From Hyalella azteca (Eukaryota; Arthropoda; Malacostraca; Amphipoda; Hyalellidae), in assembly GCF_000764305.2 (NCBI RefSeq), contig NW_025946613.1, positions 62,001 through 126,000 on the forward strand: DNA of 64,000 nucleotides, written 5' to 3'. Under the pieces are notes generated by a model. That model ran no database searches. It was not told the DNA's origin and was given only the letters and a program-made list of their open reading frames with translations. Each line of letters begins with the position of its first letter. Position 1 is the stretch's first letter. Made by a program: the position numbers and the translations under genes. This document shows, piece after piece, positions 21,317 through 34,660 of this stretch.

Positions 21317-21846
21317 AACAAACATGTCATTTCATAAAATTTGGAACTTCCACAATCCGCAGTACTTAGTAGCTACTAGTTAGTAACAGGCACTTTGCAA
21401 GCCGCGGCTGAATTTTTGGAGCCATGCTTTTATGGGTTTGCCAGCCCCCAGCCGTGATGCTATTTCTTCGAGCCGAGCTGTGAAATTTCATTTTTTCATT
21501 TTTTTCATTTTTCATTTCATTTTTTTGAGCTGTGAATTCCATATCTTGGCCATGGAAAACCATTTACCAGGAGCAAATTTATTTACAAAGTCCATGCACG
21601 TGTTACCCCAAGTCTCTAATTTTACCCTAAAACAGTCAAACGGCAACAATAACATTTGTCTTGACTGTAAGCTGAACACGCGTTAATGCAGTCTGATGTG
21701 ACTGCACCTATGTATGATCTTCAATGAAACATTTAGATTGTTTTGTTTACATTAGGATGATTACAATCTGCAGGATATTTTGGCGGGAATGTTAAAGTAA
21801 TGCAGATTGTGGAAGTGGAAAATTTTATGAAATGACAGGTTTGCGA
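21317..21846. mobile_element. MITE-like element with about 50-bp inverted termini
   Basis: The left end (21317-21368) and the reverse complement of the right end (21795-21846) share TGTCATTTCATAAAATTT and ACTTCCACAATC, with few mismatches. The 530-bp interior has no coding capacity. Target duplication and superfamily are not clear. Confidence 0.6.
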
Positions 21847-22854
21847 AGTGCAAACAGTAATTTTTTCAATCCAACAAAAATTAGAAAAAATTAACAAAAA
21901 AATCATTAGAGCTGCAGTGTGGATTTCCAGAGGAGTAATATATTAACTGATAAACATAGCAAATTGGAAAGCATGACCTAAAAATGTGGAAAGGCCAGCA
22001 TACTTCAACTTTCAGTCCATCAACATCACTGACAAGTCTCTGCAAGCTGCCACAGCTGCTTCATCGGAAAAAAACAGAGCTTACATCATCACAGTAACAA
22101 GGATCCAATCAAGGCTTGAATGCATCCAACATCACAGTCACATGAATCCAATCATCACTAGAACATGTGCAACGTCACAGCCACTGGAATCCAATCAGCG
22201 TTAGAAAGCTAGAATGGACCGCCCCTAATGCAAGCCGGAAGTTAGACCAGTTGACGAATGTTTACCACTGAGTGAGGGTGTGTAGGCCGGCCGTTCCTCC
22301 TTCTTGGGTACTGCGTTCATAGACTCCATATGACGTTGGTCATTTATAATGACCTTTGAATTGCACCATGCGGTGAAGGTGTGTTATACGATCGGTCCAT
22401 AAAGAAGTGTTGATCAGTTCAAAATGACATAAGAACAGGTTCTTTTGAATAACCTATGGATTGGCACCATGCCTGAGAGCTTATGTTATGTTGGACTTCT
22501 TGGTAAGGAAAGCTGGCCTCTTTGTCCTTGTTTGTACAAGGTCAATAGAGGTGATGGATGAGCTTGACAGCATGTAAGAGAGAATTTACACATGACATGG
22601 TTAAGTTACATGCATACAGAACACAGATGACTGTATGCAGTTGCTCAGAAAAGTTGCACATGACATGATCATTGCTCCTCGTCCTCAGAACTGAGCACTA
22701 GATTCAACAGTTAAGTTAGATAGATTTATCATTTATATACATAGAATGACATAGATTATGCACGTACACAAACATATACAATATACATAGATACACTTGT
22801 ACATATGTAAGATATTTTGGCGCCTATCTAAAGTTCACTGAGCCTCCCTGAATT

Positions 22855-23070
22855 TCAAATGAAAACAGTCAAAAATTGAAAGATTTTTCTTTGCACATCA
22901 TCATTAAAGTTCCCTCCCCCCAAAAGTTCACACAGGGAGAATTGTACATTTATACATCTTAAATTAGTTTCCAAGTCTAGTCTCGGCTGCGCATGTCGCT
23001 GACAATGCAGCAGATAGTGCTCAATTGTGTCCACTGTGTTGCAGATAGTACATTGGTCAGAATCGCTCAT
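22855..23070 (-). mobile_element. C-terminal fragment of a second non-LTR retrotransposon
   Basis: A 71-residue minus-strand frame carries CTICNTVDTIEHYLLHCQRH and then LLGGGNFNDDVQRK. The motif order and the LLGGG.F end match the fragment at 9898-10251, so both come from related elements. The rest of the RT is absent. Confidence 0.7.
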
Positions 23071-23623
23071 GTTGATGTCAGAAGTTCGTCATCTGCAATC
23101 CTATCGGAATAAGATTCTACGTTAAAACAGTTTTCGGCAGCGCGGAAAAATTCAATAAATACTACAAATTTGCAAACGATTCAAGTGAAACTGAAGACAC
23201 TAAACTATCGAAATAATGCACTTGTTCATAGTGTGATGCAAAAGAATAATCCGTGCTGTTTTGTTTATGTGACGGAAGTTACTATACGAATATAACGAAT
23301 ATACAATTTTTCGGTTTATTTTAGTGAAGGTAAATATCATTTCTAAAAGTTTAATACACTAAAAATCTAACTGTGGGCATCAAATCATAAATCACATTCC
23401 TAATATATTGTGTTCTCTAATAATGGTACTCTGCATGTGTTAGAGACGTTTTCTGTGAAAGGAAAAGACATCTATTTGAGAGGATTTTCCACAAACAATG
23501 AAAATTTCTTAACTTATGCATATCCAATCTGTTTCAAACAATTTTTAAGTCCGTTTTAGATTTTAGAGAATAAATTCGGTGAGACGCAATATGAGGTGTC
23601 GGACCAATTAACACGTCTCGGAC

Positions 23624-25300
23624 AAATTTACGGTCGGACCCGTGGCCGGTCTCCCGATTCAATGACCAAAGAATATCTCCCAAACTAATGGACGTAGCTC
23701 GATGAAACTTGGTACACGTACTCATTGGAATCTAACGGTGATGTTTAGCTCGTGACAAGTTTTTCTGTTTCTCCTTCCTTCGTGAGTTATAGCCGAAATT
23801 TTCAATGACCAAGGGCTGCGGGTCCGGCCGTAAATTTGTACGAGACGTTTAACGGCATGACGCCAATTAACGGCATGACGCGCGGCCGGTCTCACGCCAA
23901 TCTCAAAATTCAATGACCAAGGAATATCTCCCAAACTAATGAATGTAGCTCGATGAAACTTGGTACACGTATTCATGAGGACCTATCGGTGATGTTTAGC
24001 TGGTGAAAAAATTCCCTTTCACCTTCATTCCAAGTTATAGACAGAGCTGGGCAGCGCTACTTTGAAATGTAGCGGCCGCTACCGCAACCGCTACATGTTC
24101 TAAATGTAGAGGGCACCGCTACCGCTCTATGCTCTAAATGTAGAGGGCACCACTACCGCTGCAATTGCTTAAATGTAGCACCGCTACCGCTACTGAAAAT
24201 GTAGCGGCCGCTACATGAAGCGCGCTACTGCCCACCTCTGGTAACAACTAACATGTTGACACTAGTAACAGGCTGAGGTAGACAATATTACACCATAATA
24301 TATCGTACAGTTTTATTCTGTAATTTAATTCTGTTTCTTTAATAATATTTAATACTATTAAGTAAAATTTAAAGGCTTTATCTATAAATATAGCGATAGC
24401 GCTGTAGCGGCAAAACCTCGTATCGCTACCTAAATATGTAGCAGGTGCCACCGCTACCCCTACAATTGCTTAAATGTAGCGCCGCTACCGCTATCGCTAC
24501 ATGTAGCGCGCTACTGCCCACCTCTGGTTATAGAGCAATTCGGGCCGAAATTTGCAGTGACCAAGATATTTCTTCAAAATTACTGAACAAATTTAAACGA
24601 AACTTTGAATATACAAACCTAACCTCCCAGCGGTGATGTTTAGATCGTAATAATTTTTCGGTTATACTTTCGTTTTCGAGTATTTTGCTGTTTCAACTTC
24701 ATTCGCGAGTTATACAGCAATACGGGCCTAAATTATCAGTAAGCAAGAAATTTCTTCTAAACTGAACATAACCACTTAACACATTTGCACGAAGCTTTGA
24801 ATATACATTCCTAACCTCCCAACGGTGGTGTTAAGCTCGTGACAATTTTTTAATTTATTTTATTTTGTCTTCGTTCCCGATTTATACGAATATAGGGAGA
24901 AACTACCGGAATTTCCGAGGCTGATTTTTAAATTTAACTTGGCAATGAGCCTTATACGTATAGCCGTATAACTCGCAACCGAAGGTAAAATCGAAAAAAA
25001 TTGTCAAAAGCTAAACATCACCGATGGGAGGTTAGGAATGTATATTCAATTTTTCGTTCAAATCTGTTCAGTAGTGTAAAAGAAATTTTCTAGTCACTGC
25101 AAATTTTGGCCCGAATTACTCTATAAATCACGAATGAAAGTGAAATGGAAAATTTTTTCACGAGCTAAACATCGCCGATAGGTCCTAATGAATACGTGTA
25201 CCAAATTTCACAGAGCTGCGTTCATTAGTTTGGGAAATATTCATTGGTCATTGAATTTAGAGATTGGCCGTGAGACCGGCCGTAAATTTGTCTGCGACGT
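23624..25300. mobile_element. Foldback-like cluster of direct and inverted monomers
   Basis: Monomers of roughly 150-200 bp share CGATGAAACTTGGTACACGT, CGGTGATGTTTAGCTCGTGA and related blocks. Four lie in plus orientation (about 23660, 23860, 24555, 24745) and two are inverted (about 24975-25130 and 25131-25290). For example TTCCTAACCTCCCATCGGTG, read on the minus strand near 25025-25045, matches 24615-24645. Arms facing each other around 24900 give a foldback structure. No protein is encoded. Confidence 0.7.
24034..24534. mobile_element. hAT-type non-autonomous element with 8-bp target duplication
   Basis: The element spans 24042-24526. Its ends read CAGAGCTGGGCAG on the left and, reverse-complemented, CAGAGGTGGGCAG on the right, a typical hAT terminus. 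Both sides are flanked by the same 8 bp, GTTATAGA (24034-24041 and 24527-24534). The interior is rich in GTAGCGG/CCGCTAC. A right-end-like sequence also lies inside, at 24218-24240, so the copy is internally duplicated. It has no ORF and needs a transposase from elsewhere. It sits inside a foldback monomer, so it is the younger insertion. Confidence 0.88.
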
Positions 25301-28300
25301 CACAATAGGTTCAAAATTCTGCAATTTGAGGAAACCGAAATTACTTATAGGTTTCCTATAACTTACAGTGCAGTTCTCGGATAATAGTACAAAGCACGGC
25401 TTAATACTTGGAAGCTATGATGCTCTCTGCACAAAGTGAATACTGAAATTATAATTATAAGATATGAGAAAAATCGATTTGGAAATCGATCTAGAAAATT
25501 CCGATTATTCATCGCACAAACATGAAATAACTATTAGCAATAACTTTCACCAAATATTATAGAACGGAACATCCAGCAAAACATACAATTAAACTAGTAA
25601 TTGAGTCTGAGTCTTATATATTAATAATATTGAGTAAGATATCTTTCATGGTGCATAAGCCTGCTCTACATTAGACGCAGAATTCTGACTGATCCAAATC
25701 AAGGGTTTAAAAATTATGACTCGCTGAATACTGGGTAAGTGAAAGCTTACGAGCGCTTCAATGAAGAGAATCATGCAGTCCAAGTAAAATATCAATTTAA
25801 AGTTTCACTGTATTCCATTAATTCAATTTTTTAGAGAACAGGGAACTATTACCATCTGTTGGGGCTGAGTGCTCATGCAAGTTAGTAAGTAATTTGAGAC
25901 ACACTTGGGCACTGGACTCTCATTTGCTAGACTCCTCGTGCACATGCTATCAAGCCATAAACCGGCAGTTGAGTACCTTGCGGGGCGCACAAAGCTGCCC
26001 GTGCTATCGAACTTACGTCGGGAATGAGAATAGGGAATCATTTCTTTGGTATATGTCGTTTCAAAAATCGTCAGTATTTCTGACAATCAAGGTGTCTGCC
26101 ATGTCTTATAGGTACTAAAATGTGAATTTGGTTCGTGGCTCTGTGATGAAGTGGATCTGGTTATATCGGCATAACCACTTAGCATAAAAGCTGGAAAAAA
26201 TTATAGTTAACGGCAGTCAGTGCGGTTTCATGCACATGTAAACCATAGAAAGCATATCCATGAAGAGTCGAATTGAATTTAGCAAATCTAAAAGAATTAG
26301 AGTCAATAATATTCGACGCAGATTCCCTACACAGCAAATAATGGGAAGCGATTATTATTCTTCAACTGATTTGGAATCAACCGAAGACAACATTTGCCTG
26401 AGTCGACTTCGCTGCAAGTTCGCTGAGTTAGGAGACGCGAACGAAAAAAGCCTGACGCCGAAACAATTAGAACTACCGTAACCACGGGCTATATTGCTGC
26501 AGGAGCATGACAGTTTCAAGCTGCTCCAAACTTTGAGGTCTTGTTAGTGCTTTTGCAATTTTCTCTGCAAGTTCATAGCACCGGTAGTTGCTTGACGGTA
26601 TTCAAGTCAGGGTATTCTGGTAAAATCAATGACTGGTGAAATTGCACTCGTGAATAAGAGAGTGCGAGTTGGTTATGAATCGAGGATGAAGATCGAAATG
26701 AAGATTGGAATTTTGTGGACGTTACAGTTTAAAACTTATTCTATGACGTGAAAAAGCACAAGGAACTATATGATGAAGAAGCACTGCAGGCATACTGCAT
26801 TCGGACAGCGGAAATTTTGTTCATCGTAAATAAAATTTCTCTAGTTTTAAGAGACAACTACCGTATATACCTGGAACGTTATTGAACATGCGAGGACAAT
26901 TTAAAAGGAGATCGAATTCAGAAAAAAGTGTAATTGGATGAAAAGAACGAGTTGTAGTAAATTAAAAATAGTGAAACGAATACCCAAAACAAATTCGTGT
27001 CGAGCAAAGTTGTAAATGGATTCCGGATTAAATTGGGTTTGCGAGCAGACCAAATGCAGGAGGTGGAAAGATTGACGAACAAGAGCGCGGTAGGTTTAGA
27101 GAGGAGAGATACTAAAAGTGCCGTATAAAATCACATAAGAAAGTGCTGTATGTATGAAAAATTTTGATGCTAACGCGATACTGAAGACTCCCTAGTTCAC
27201 CGTATATGTCTGTCTCCATTGTAAAAATCGTTTCATGGTTGGACGAGAATTGCTTTGAATTTATTTGAATTAAATAATTTGGATTGGTAACGCTCTGAGA
27301 AGCGGTACTAGAAGAGGTGCGAAAATATTCCATAATTCGTTTAGAATTCAATTCTCTAAAAAAAACTTTCTTCTGATTAAAAGTTCGAAGCGCGTCGTTC
27401 GTTCACGCAGGATTCAAATTTCGAGTCCCGATACGTCGACTTTTCTTCTCAGCACATTACCTTCGACCCTGTACGTCATGTGACTTTTAATTCAGGAAGG
27501 GACCTCGGCATCATTGACGTCTACAATCGAATAGCGCGTGCAAGACACTGTCAAATATTCAGCTGACAAATAAACCCAACAATGTCGGCAAGCTCAGCGG
27601 CTTGTGTTGTGAGTCTCTGTCACTCAAAAAATTAAGATTCCATCGTATTGCTTTGACTCAAAGACCTCCAACATAAGCAATGTTTGTCACCTCCGAAGGA
27701 GCGCTTTCATCCCTCAGAAGTTGTGTTGTGACGTCCAAGGAAAGATACTCCCTGCAAGCACCAAGTGCAAGCGATGCAAGCGAATAACAGACTGATAATC
27801 GAAATATATGCAAATAACTGACAAAATCAAAACCAAAGTGAGACCAAATGTAGAAGAATGTTTATGATTTAAATAACATAACATAACATATTGATCTCGG
27901 CGCCGAAGTGTAGGCCTGATGTGGCCTGTCGCCGATTCTTCTACTTTTCGTGCCTTGTTCACAGAAGATCTAATATCGTTTCATTTGACCGGATCTTTTC
28001 ATGAATGACGAATGATTAGTAAGTGAGGCCTTCACTTAAACGGTTTGTCGTTTTTCAGATACAAACACAGCTTACCAACTTCTTACTATGTAGTATTTAA
28101 AATCATTTTTTAGAACTGTGTTTGTTTGTCTATTAAATACTGCCATATGTTTAATTTTTTGCATCATTTGAATCAAATTCATGACGTTCTCTCCATTGGA
28201 AAATTAAATTTATAATGGAAGAATCATAAATTTCTTACTAACGACCAACGAGCATTTTCCAGAGCCGTCCATGTCATGCAAGACCAGCAGTTCACTAACA

Positions 28301-29590
28301 TCGAGTACAGGTTACCCACGTAAAGATAAATCTTACCAGGCGCTCGTTCACGGTTTGTTGCGCCCAGGGAGCGGCTAAGGGGCCATGCATTTCTCTGATT
28401 GCTCGGTGGCAGCTCCGCTTTTCATACCCAGAGCACTCAATTCCTCTAAATTCAATAGTTCAATAGAGCGAGAACGCTACAAGTCTCAGGGGTGAGTTAG
28501 CAAGGCAGTATAAAATACCTACAGCTCCTAAAAACTCTTTCGCTGGCACAGCGTGCAGGTGTGGGAAGCTTTTTTAAAACTTGCTGAAAATAGAAATAAT
28601 ATTATATCTGTGTAATGGAAAGCTTGACTCAACGTGTGAAGGTTTTTAAAAAAATTCTGGGGCTTGAGTGATAAATGATAAAAGTTTGTGAGTGAAGGAT
28701 TGTTACATTGCAATGCAAAACGTTCGGTCGCAGCTGCTAAGTTGTTTTTATATTGTGTGAAGAATAGTTGTTTAATAAATCAGCTATCATGTATAGCCGG
28801 CTTATAATTAATATATTGAACAGAGCTGCACCGAAATGCATTGTTCTCTCGCTGCCGAGTTATGCCGAGGCCTTATTGTATGCGAGTAATGTAATGTTGG
28901 TATCGAGTTACGAGGATGCAGAATGGCCATGCGTCCAGGCTGAAATAAGAAGCTCGCTAATAATGCAAGTGCTGCAATAATAATGGGTGCTCCCTATGTC
29001 ATTGTTTTCCTTCACCAATAATTGGACTCGCATTATTTGGCCGCGGCGCTTTATGGCTCCTCATTGTAAGTGGCCTACAAATTTGTGGGTAATTATTCTC
29101 AAGCTTTTCTGACGGTGATGGCCATACATCTCGCCCGGACTATCTACTGAGACTCTGCAATCTCTCGCGCGTCACAACGGAACACGTCTTCCTTTTATTA
29201 CAGGTTTCATGGGTTGAGAAACACAGCACGCGGTGTTTAGAGTATAACGGTACCGCAGTTATACGGCTCTAAGTGGATTGTTGGAGGAATTTCTCACGAA
29301 AATTTCAATTGCTGTAAACCTGGCTAGTGATTTTAATTACTTGATAAAAAACATTTGTATGATGACAAATAATAACTTATTGAGCTAGAAATTTTATCAA
29401 GTAAACTATGATACAGGGTATCGCACGCCAAAATAAACGGACCATTTTCTCATTTTATTTCGTGCCGTTTAAAAAGATAGCTACTTGAAGTCGCTTGGTT
29501 AATATTTTCTCCTGATTTACTTAAATTATTTTCATTTTTCATGAATTTATTAGATTTGAAACTCGAATGCTCAAGCTGCATGTAGTACCC
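25301..29590. other. Non-coding stretch, nothing assigned
   Basis: Only short open frames occur, the longest 87 residues (26086-25823, minus), with no recognisable domain and with the opposite strand open as well. No array or TE terminus was seen. Confidence 0.5.
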
Positions 29591-29607
29591 GAGTTGCGGG
29601 GTAGCCA

Positions 29608-29636
29608 CTAGCTGCAGGTTCGAAACCCGCAGCTAG
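29608..29636. other. 11-bp hairpin with a T-loop-like TTCGAAA loop
   Basis: CTAGCTGCAGG pairs with CCCGCAGCTAG around TTCGAAA with one A-C mismatch. GGTTCGAAACC inside it fits the RNA polymerase III B box (GGTTCGANNCC). No tRNA cloverleaf or clear A box is visible, so it is not called as a tRNA. Confidence 0.5.
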
Positions 29637-30583
29637 CTGCAAAATTCTGGTCGCAGCTAGCCGCAAAATTCTGGAAATCGGCAAGATAGTCGATTAGATG
29701 AGAACGGCAAAATTGGTGCAGTGACTTGCGGGTTCCAGACCGGCAGCCAGCAGTGAAAATTCTGTAATATCTAGAAACGGTGATATTGCGAACGTGCCTA
29801 TATGTAATATTCAACGCTTACATGCACCACCATACTACTGTACTAAAAACTCGTCCGCAACAAATAAATAGAACATAATATATTCATTCAAAATTAAACT
29901 CATTTGCAAACACTTTAGTATAAATTTGATTTCCACTTAAATTTTTTGAAGGAAGTCTATTTTAGCAGCATTTAAGTATTTTTGACAATATATCCCTGTG
30001 AGGGAAATGTGGAATTACAAACGAATTCGTTTGAATGGGAATGCTTAATGGATTTCTATGCTGCTAGATTCACTTAGCAAAACGATTCTCGGTTGCATAA
30101 AATTTTATGTTCTGCTTCAAATTAAGAGAATAAGAACAAAAATCAATATATTTATATGGCAGGTATTGATAAACAACGGGTTAGCCAACCTTTGGTTGAG
30201 TAACGATAAAGGAAGAACAAAAATTCAAGTAACATTTAAGCTCTTGCTTGCTATAGCGTTTTCAGCAGAGCTTTCGCAGATTTTGAAGCCTGTACATCTT
30301 CATAAAATATTAAATTTCCTAAATCAACGTAGGCGTAAATAAGAATTTTTTAAAAATGCCCCGTTTGTGGGTACGTTTTGTTCTGAATTTCAAGCAAACC
30401 TGTTCAGAATTTGAGAAATTTTAATTGGCCATGCTAATTCGTTATATTCTAGATTTCAAATAGAATATAACTGATAATTAAAGGAATTTTGATTAGTTCA
30501 GTTGCGCATGTGTTGTGTTTTGCGTTTGAGTCAGCTAGTGACTTCGCAGGTGAGTTCTAGGGTGAATTCAGAGAAATTTAGAT

Positions 30584-30588
30584 TCAGT
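30584..30588 (+). promoter_or_regulatory. Possible arthropod initiator (TCAGT)
   Basis: TCAGT, the arthropod Inr consensus, lies 28 bp before the ATG of the candidate exon at 30616. No TATA box is obvious. The pentamer alone is common, so the value comes from its position. Confidence 0.3.
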
Positions 30589-30615
30589 GTTCATCTGCGT
30601 ATCGCCATCGCTCGT

Positions 30616-30786
30616 ATGGCCGCCTTTGTGGGCACCAGATCACTTATAGGGTCACTGCTGAGCGGAGAGGTCGCGACATGCAGAGGCCCTAAGTCTAATT
30701 TCCTGAACCTAAACGCTTCCGGAGCACTGAGGAGCGCGGTTCACACATACAAGCTTGCCCTCTTGATCTCTCGCAACAAAATTAAG
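30616..30786 (+). CDS. Possible first coding exon of an unidentified gene
   Basis: The 57 codons start MAAFVGTRSLIGSLLSG and end LLISRNKIK, followed by a strong donor AAG|GTAAGC in phase 0. The first 17 residues have one Arg, many Ser/Leu and no acid, which fits a mitochondrial targeting peptide. Local GC content is higher than in the flanks. A frame upstream of the ATG is open too, but the TCAGT at 30584 suggests transcription starts just before it. I cannot find the next exon or name the gene. Confidence 0.4.
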
Positions 30787-33700
30787 GTAAGCTTCTGGTC
30801 CGTCCTTGACGTACACATTAAGTTTATTTTGTGTCAATTGACTATATCAGCTGGTGAGTGTGATGAATTTACCTATATGATGTAGGTGCTATCAAATCCA
30901 ACTCATTTATTTAAAAATGATTCCATTTCACTAACTAAATACTTTTTTTATATTTCTAATTTTCTTCTTCATCTACTACTACTCTTTATTGCTCATCGTA
31001 TGGTTTTGTGTTTTATAGGGTATTTGTCATTCGTGAAATACAATAGCGTAACTGGAAGCGTATGAACTAAATTAATAATGTGACGGGAAATATAATTTTC
31101 ATGCTCGCAGTAAATATGACAGAGATACGAGAACTTTGATGGTTAAAAGTAGTTCGTTCATCATCAGATCTTATAACAGGCGTTGCCCATGACTTGATAG
31201 AGACTTTGAACTTTTTTCTGAACTCGATCCGAACTTTCTGAAATTTTGACGAGCTTTGTAAAACTCTCGCCGAAATTTACATGAGTTTTATTCGAACTTT
31301 ATCGACCTTTACTCGACTTTTGTGCGAATGTCCAAATTTTGTACCTACTGTGACCAAGCTTTGTCCGCGCTTTATCTTAACTTGGAATAAACTTTGTCCG
31401 ATTTTTATTCGACCTTCGTCTGACCTTTGTTTGAACTTTTCGAGATAAATTGAAGCCACAACGCCGGGCTAGATAATCACTGCAACTTGAAAACCCATGG
31501 TCACAAATCCAGTCGTCCGGAATCCATTTAATAATTTTGCATATCAAGTAATTAAAGTTAGGGACGTCACAACCCACGTTCGGCAATGAACTCCCTTTAA
31601 ATTTCCGGTTTGAGATAAAACGGATATATAATTTTTTTTATCTTAAATATATTTGTCAAAAATTGTGCGAGCGTGAGTTCGTTTTCGTGTTTGAATCTTG
31701 GAGCCGAAAATTTTGGTTTTGTAATTATTAAATAAATAAATAATTTGGATAGACGACAAATAGTCTTCTCTGTATTATGAAGAGAAATATAAATTAGGTT
31801 TCCTATCTTCTAAAATCTAAATGAAATTTGAGTTTGAAGAAGTCTTCATTTTACTAAAATACATAAATCACATTATTATAGTCGAGAATAGTAATTAAGA
31901 AAATGCCGGAATTGGGATTATAAAATTACAGGAATAATGAAATCCGGGCAACATTGGGCTAATCTGCTAATTTAAAGTTTATAAATATAATATCTTCTTG
32001 AATTGCACAATGTCGCATGATTACGGGTTGCCTGTCGGAGATCACCACTGCACTGTTTCGAATGGACCATCATGATCTCTTCTCTCAAGAACGAAGCCTC
32101 AAACACTTCCGGACGTTATTAGTCGCAATTAGTATCACGTTATTAGTCGCAAGCCGCCTGATAGATCAAATCCATTGAAATAGATCAATCAGCCCGTAAA
32201 AAACAGCGTGCCATAGTATGCCCCAGCATCGTCTGCCAATGCGCGAAAAAAATTCTGTATCATGCGGACAGAGCGCGCCGGAGCCTTGCAGTGAATATAG
32301 TGCCTGTCACCGACCCGTCCGTATTCGTCCTTTGCATCGAATCAGCCCACGGTCGAACGGCCACTCGACGTCGAACGATGGATTTCAGAACAAAACTATG
32401 CTATCTTAAACCTAATCGTAGATGATGTGAGCAAAATGTTACGTAATTTAATGGTCCCAGAAGCTATATTCGATCTGCGATCTGTGGTGCACGGTAGGTT
32501 TCATGCAATTCCTCTGACGAGCTATGCTGATTGGTCGTAGTCCGTTGTTCGCTGGCTGCAATTGGAGCAAAAGTCAGGGTATGAAGTGATGTTTCGATGC
32601 AACGTTCAGTGATGGACGATCTTTACATTCTGGGCTATTCACTTCATAATATGGTGGTGTTAAGCTTATAATATTTAAAACAAGATAATGTCATGGACTG
32701 GTTATGGACGGATGACTAAATCCGTGGCTGATTGATGGCCTTACGGTAATGTGCTGACTGCTGGGGTCCCATTTAGGGTTGGTTGGAGCACAAAATTGGT
32801 TGTGTAGGCTGCGCTCCCGAATAGCTCCACTGGGTTCACGGAGTCAGGCAATGAGCAAACATACTGTATATTGACATAAAAATAATTGATTATAGGTACT
32901 CGATGATGAACACAAGCCTCTGGAACGTTGTGAGCTTGTCAACTGAATGACTTCTGATTACTGTTTCGCAAATATATTTATGTTTATAAATTTTATAAGT
33001 TGTCTCTAACTTAATTAGTTCAATATAAACGTCGCAGTAATCTATAATAATGCAGTTAAGAAATAACTTGTTATAAGTTATCATGTAATCAAGTTAAATT
33101 TTTTTCTTTTACAGAATTACATTTTGTAAAATTCTTTTCACTTTTCTATCTGGAATTGTTAGCAACGTGTGCCAAAAATGCTGCAAAATATTGATGAATA
33201 ACTATTTGAATATTGATATCGCTTTTTATTTGACACTCTTTCAATTTTTAGAAATTAAAGAAATCTGTTGAATAGACAATTTTCTCACAAAATCCAGCTT
33301 TTACTATTTACTTCCCTAATTTGATGGAATATTATTTGAAGTATTAATCAAAACTTACGCATAACTTGACCACTTTTGAGCAAACATGAAAACATGCATT
33401 TCAATTAACTATAACCTATTGCCGGGTACAAATTACAATGACCATTTAGGCGCTCAACAATTGCATCTTCGTAAGACGTCGTTAGTGAATGTTTAAACTT
33501 TAAGGGATAGTTCAAATGTTATTCTCTCTGAACTCTAACAAGTTTTTTGCAGGTAGCTGAAGGAAGAAAAATTTTATTTCGCTGCACGAAAATTCCGCTC
33601 TGTATTTTTCCAGTTTAATCAAAAACTTCTGGCCCTGAGTGCTCCTATTGACTCGGATAAACGGACGCAATATTCCTCTTAAAAAAATGAGCCCTGGTGA

Positions 33701-34660
33701 ATTATAACTTTGCTCTGTGAATAAATTATTAAGGTAAGGTTTCTCAAGAGTCTGCATTTGGTCGCAATTCCCTGAAGCTAAATTCAGAACATAAAGTTTG
33801 GCCTCCAGGAGAATACTTTTGTGAAGGGAATTTTGAGTAACATGTTTGCATTGCATGTAGCTTTGCACCTCAATAGAATATATTTTAAACATTCAATCCC
33901 ACTAATACTTAATTTATGACAATTAATAATAATAATTGTTTAGTTGGAAAGATTTGAGTTGTAATAAATTTCAATTTATGCTGAGTTCATAAAAAATTAT
34001 AGATGCTTAACTCGACGTTGCTCGAGAAAGATAATCCAAGAAATTTTAAAATGCGGTTTTCTCTAATCAAGTTGATAATTTTAGAACAAATGTAATGCAT
34101 GCCAAAGAAATAATCGTTCAGCTCCCATTTAGTTCAAAACTCCCATTTTACTCCTATTTCGAATTCAGTTTGGACTTAAAATTTAATTTCCAAATAAAAA
34201 TCGTCCTCACCAAATCAATTCTTACATTTAAATATCTTTAATTAGAGATCAATATATTTACTTTGAATGGCCTCACATTCTCTTCATGCTGAACCTAACT
34301 ACTGTTTAAACCACGTACAAACCTTATGAGAACAATGAAAACATAACCAAATTTATTATTTATAGTCGCAATAGTCCAAAAAGCATGTCCCAAATGCTTT
34401 CAAAAATTTATTTTGCTTTGCTTAGTACTCACAAACCAGGTTCACGTGACAACCGAAAACGCATCAACCAACCACCCGATAAAGGTTTGATTGGATGCAG
34501 GAAAGTGCCTTCCTTTTCAATAAGCTGTTAAAGAGATAATTTGCTATGCTTCAACTCATCGAGTTGTTATATAAGGCAAAAAATTAGTGATGAAAAATTC
34601 TACATTAATCCATCATTCGGTAACAAATGGATTATGAATAAGGTGAAAAAATATAACTCC
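30787..34660. other. Non-coding stretch, possibly intronic
   Basis: No exon with recognisable homology was seen. A degenerate low-complexity patch rich in CGAACTTT/CGACCTTT words lies at 31204-31445. A 126-residue minus-strand frame (33892-33512) shows no domain. Confidence 0.5.

Noticed and set aside
29608..29636. tRNA gene
   Set aside because: Only a T-arm-like hairpin is present; no acceptor, D or anticodon stems can be drawn around it.
33512..33892. 126-residue minus-strand frame
   Set aside because: AT-rich composition, no domain and no splice context.
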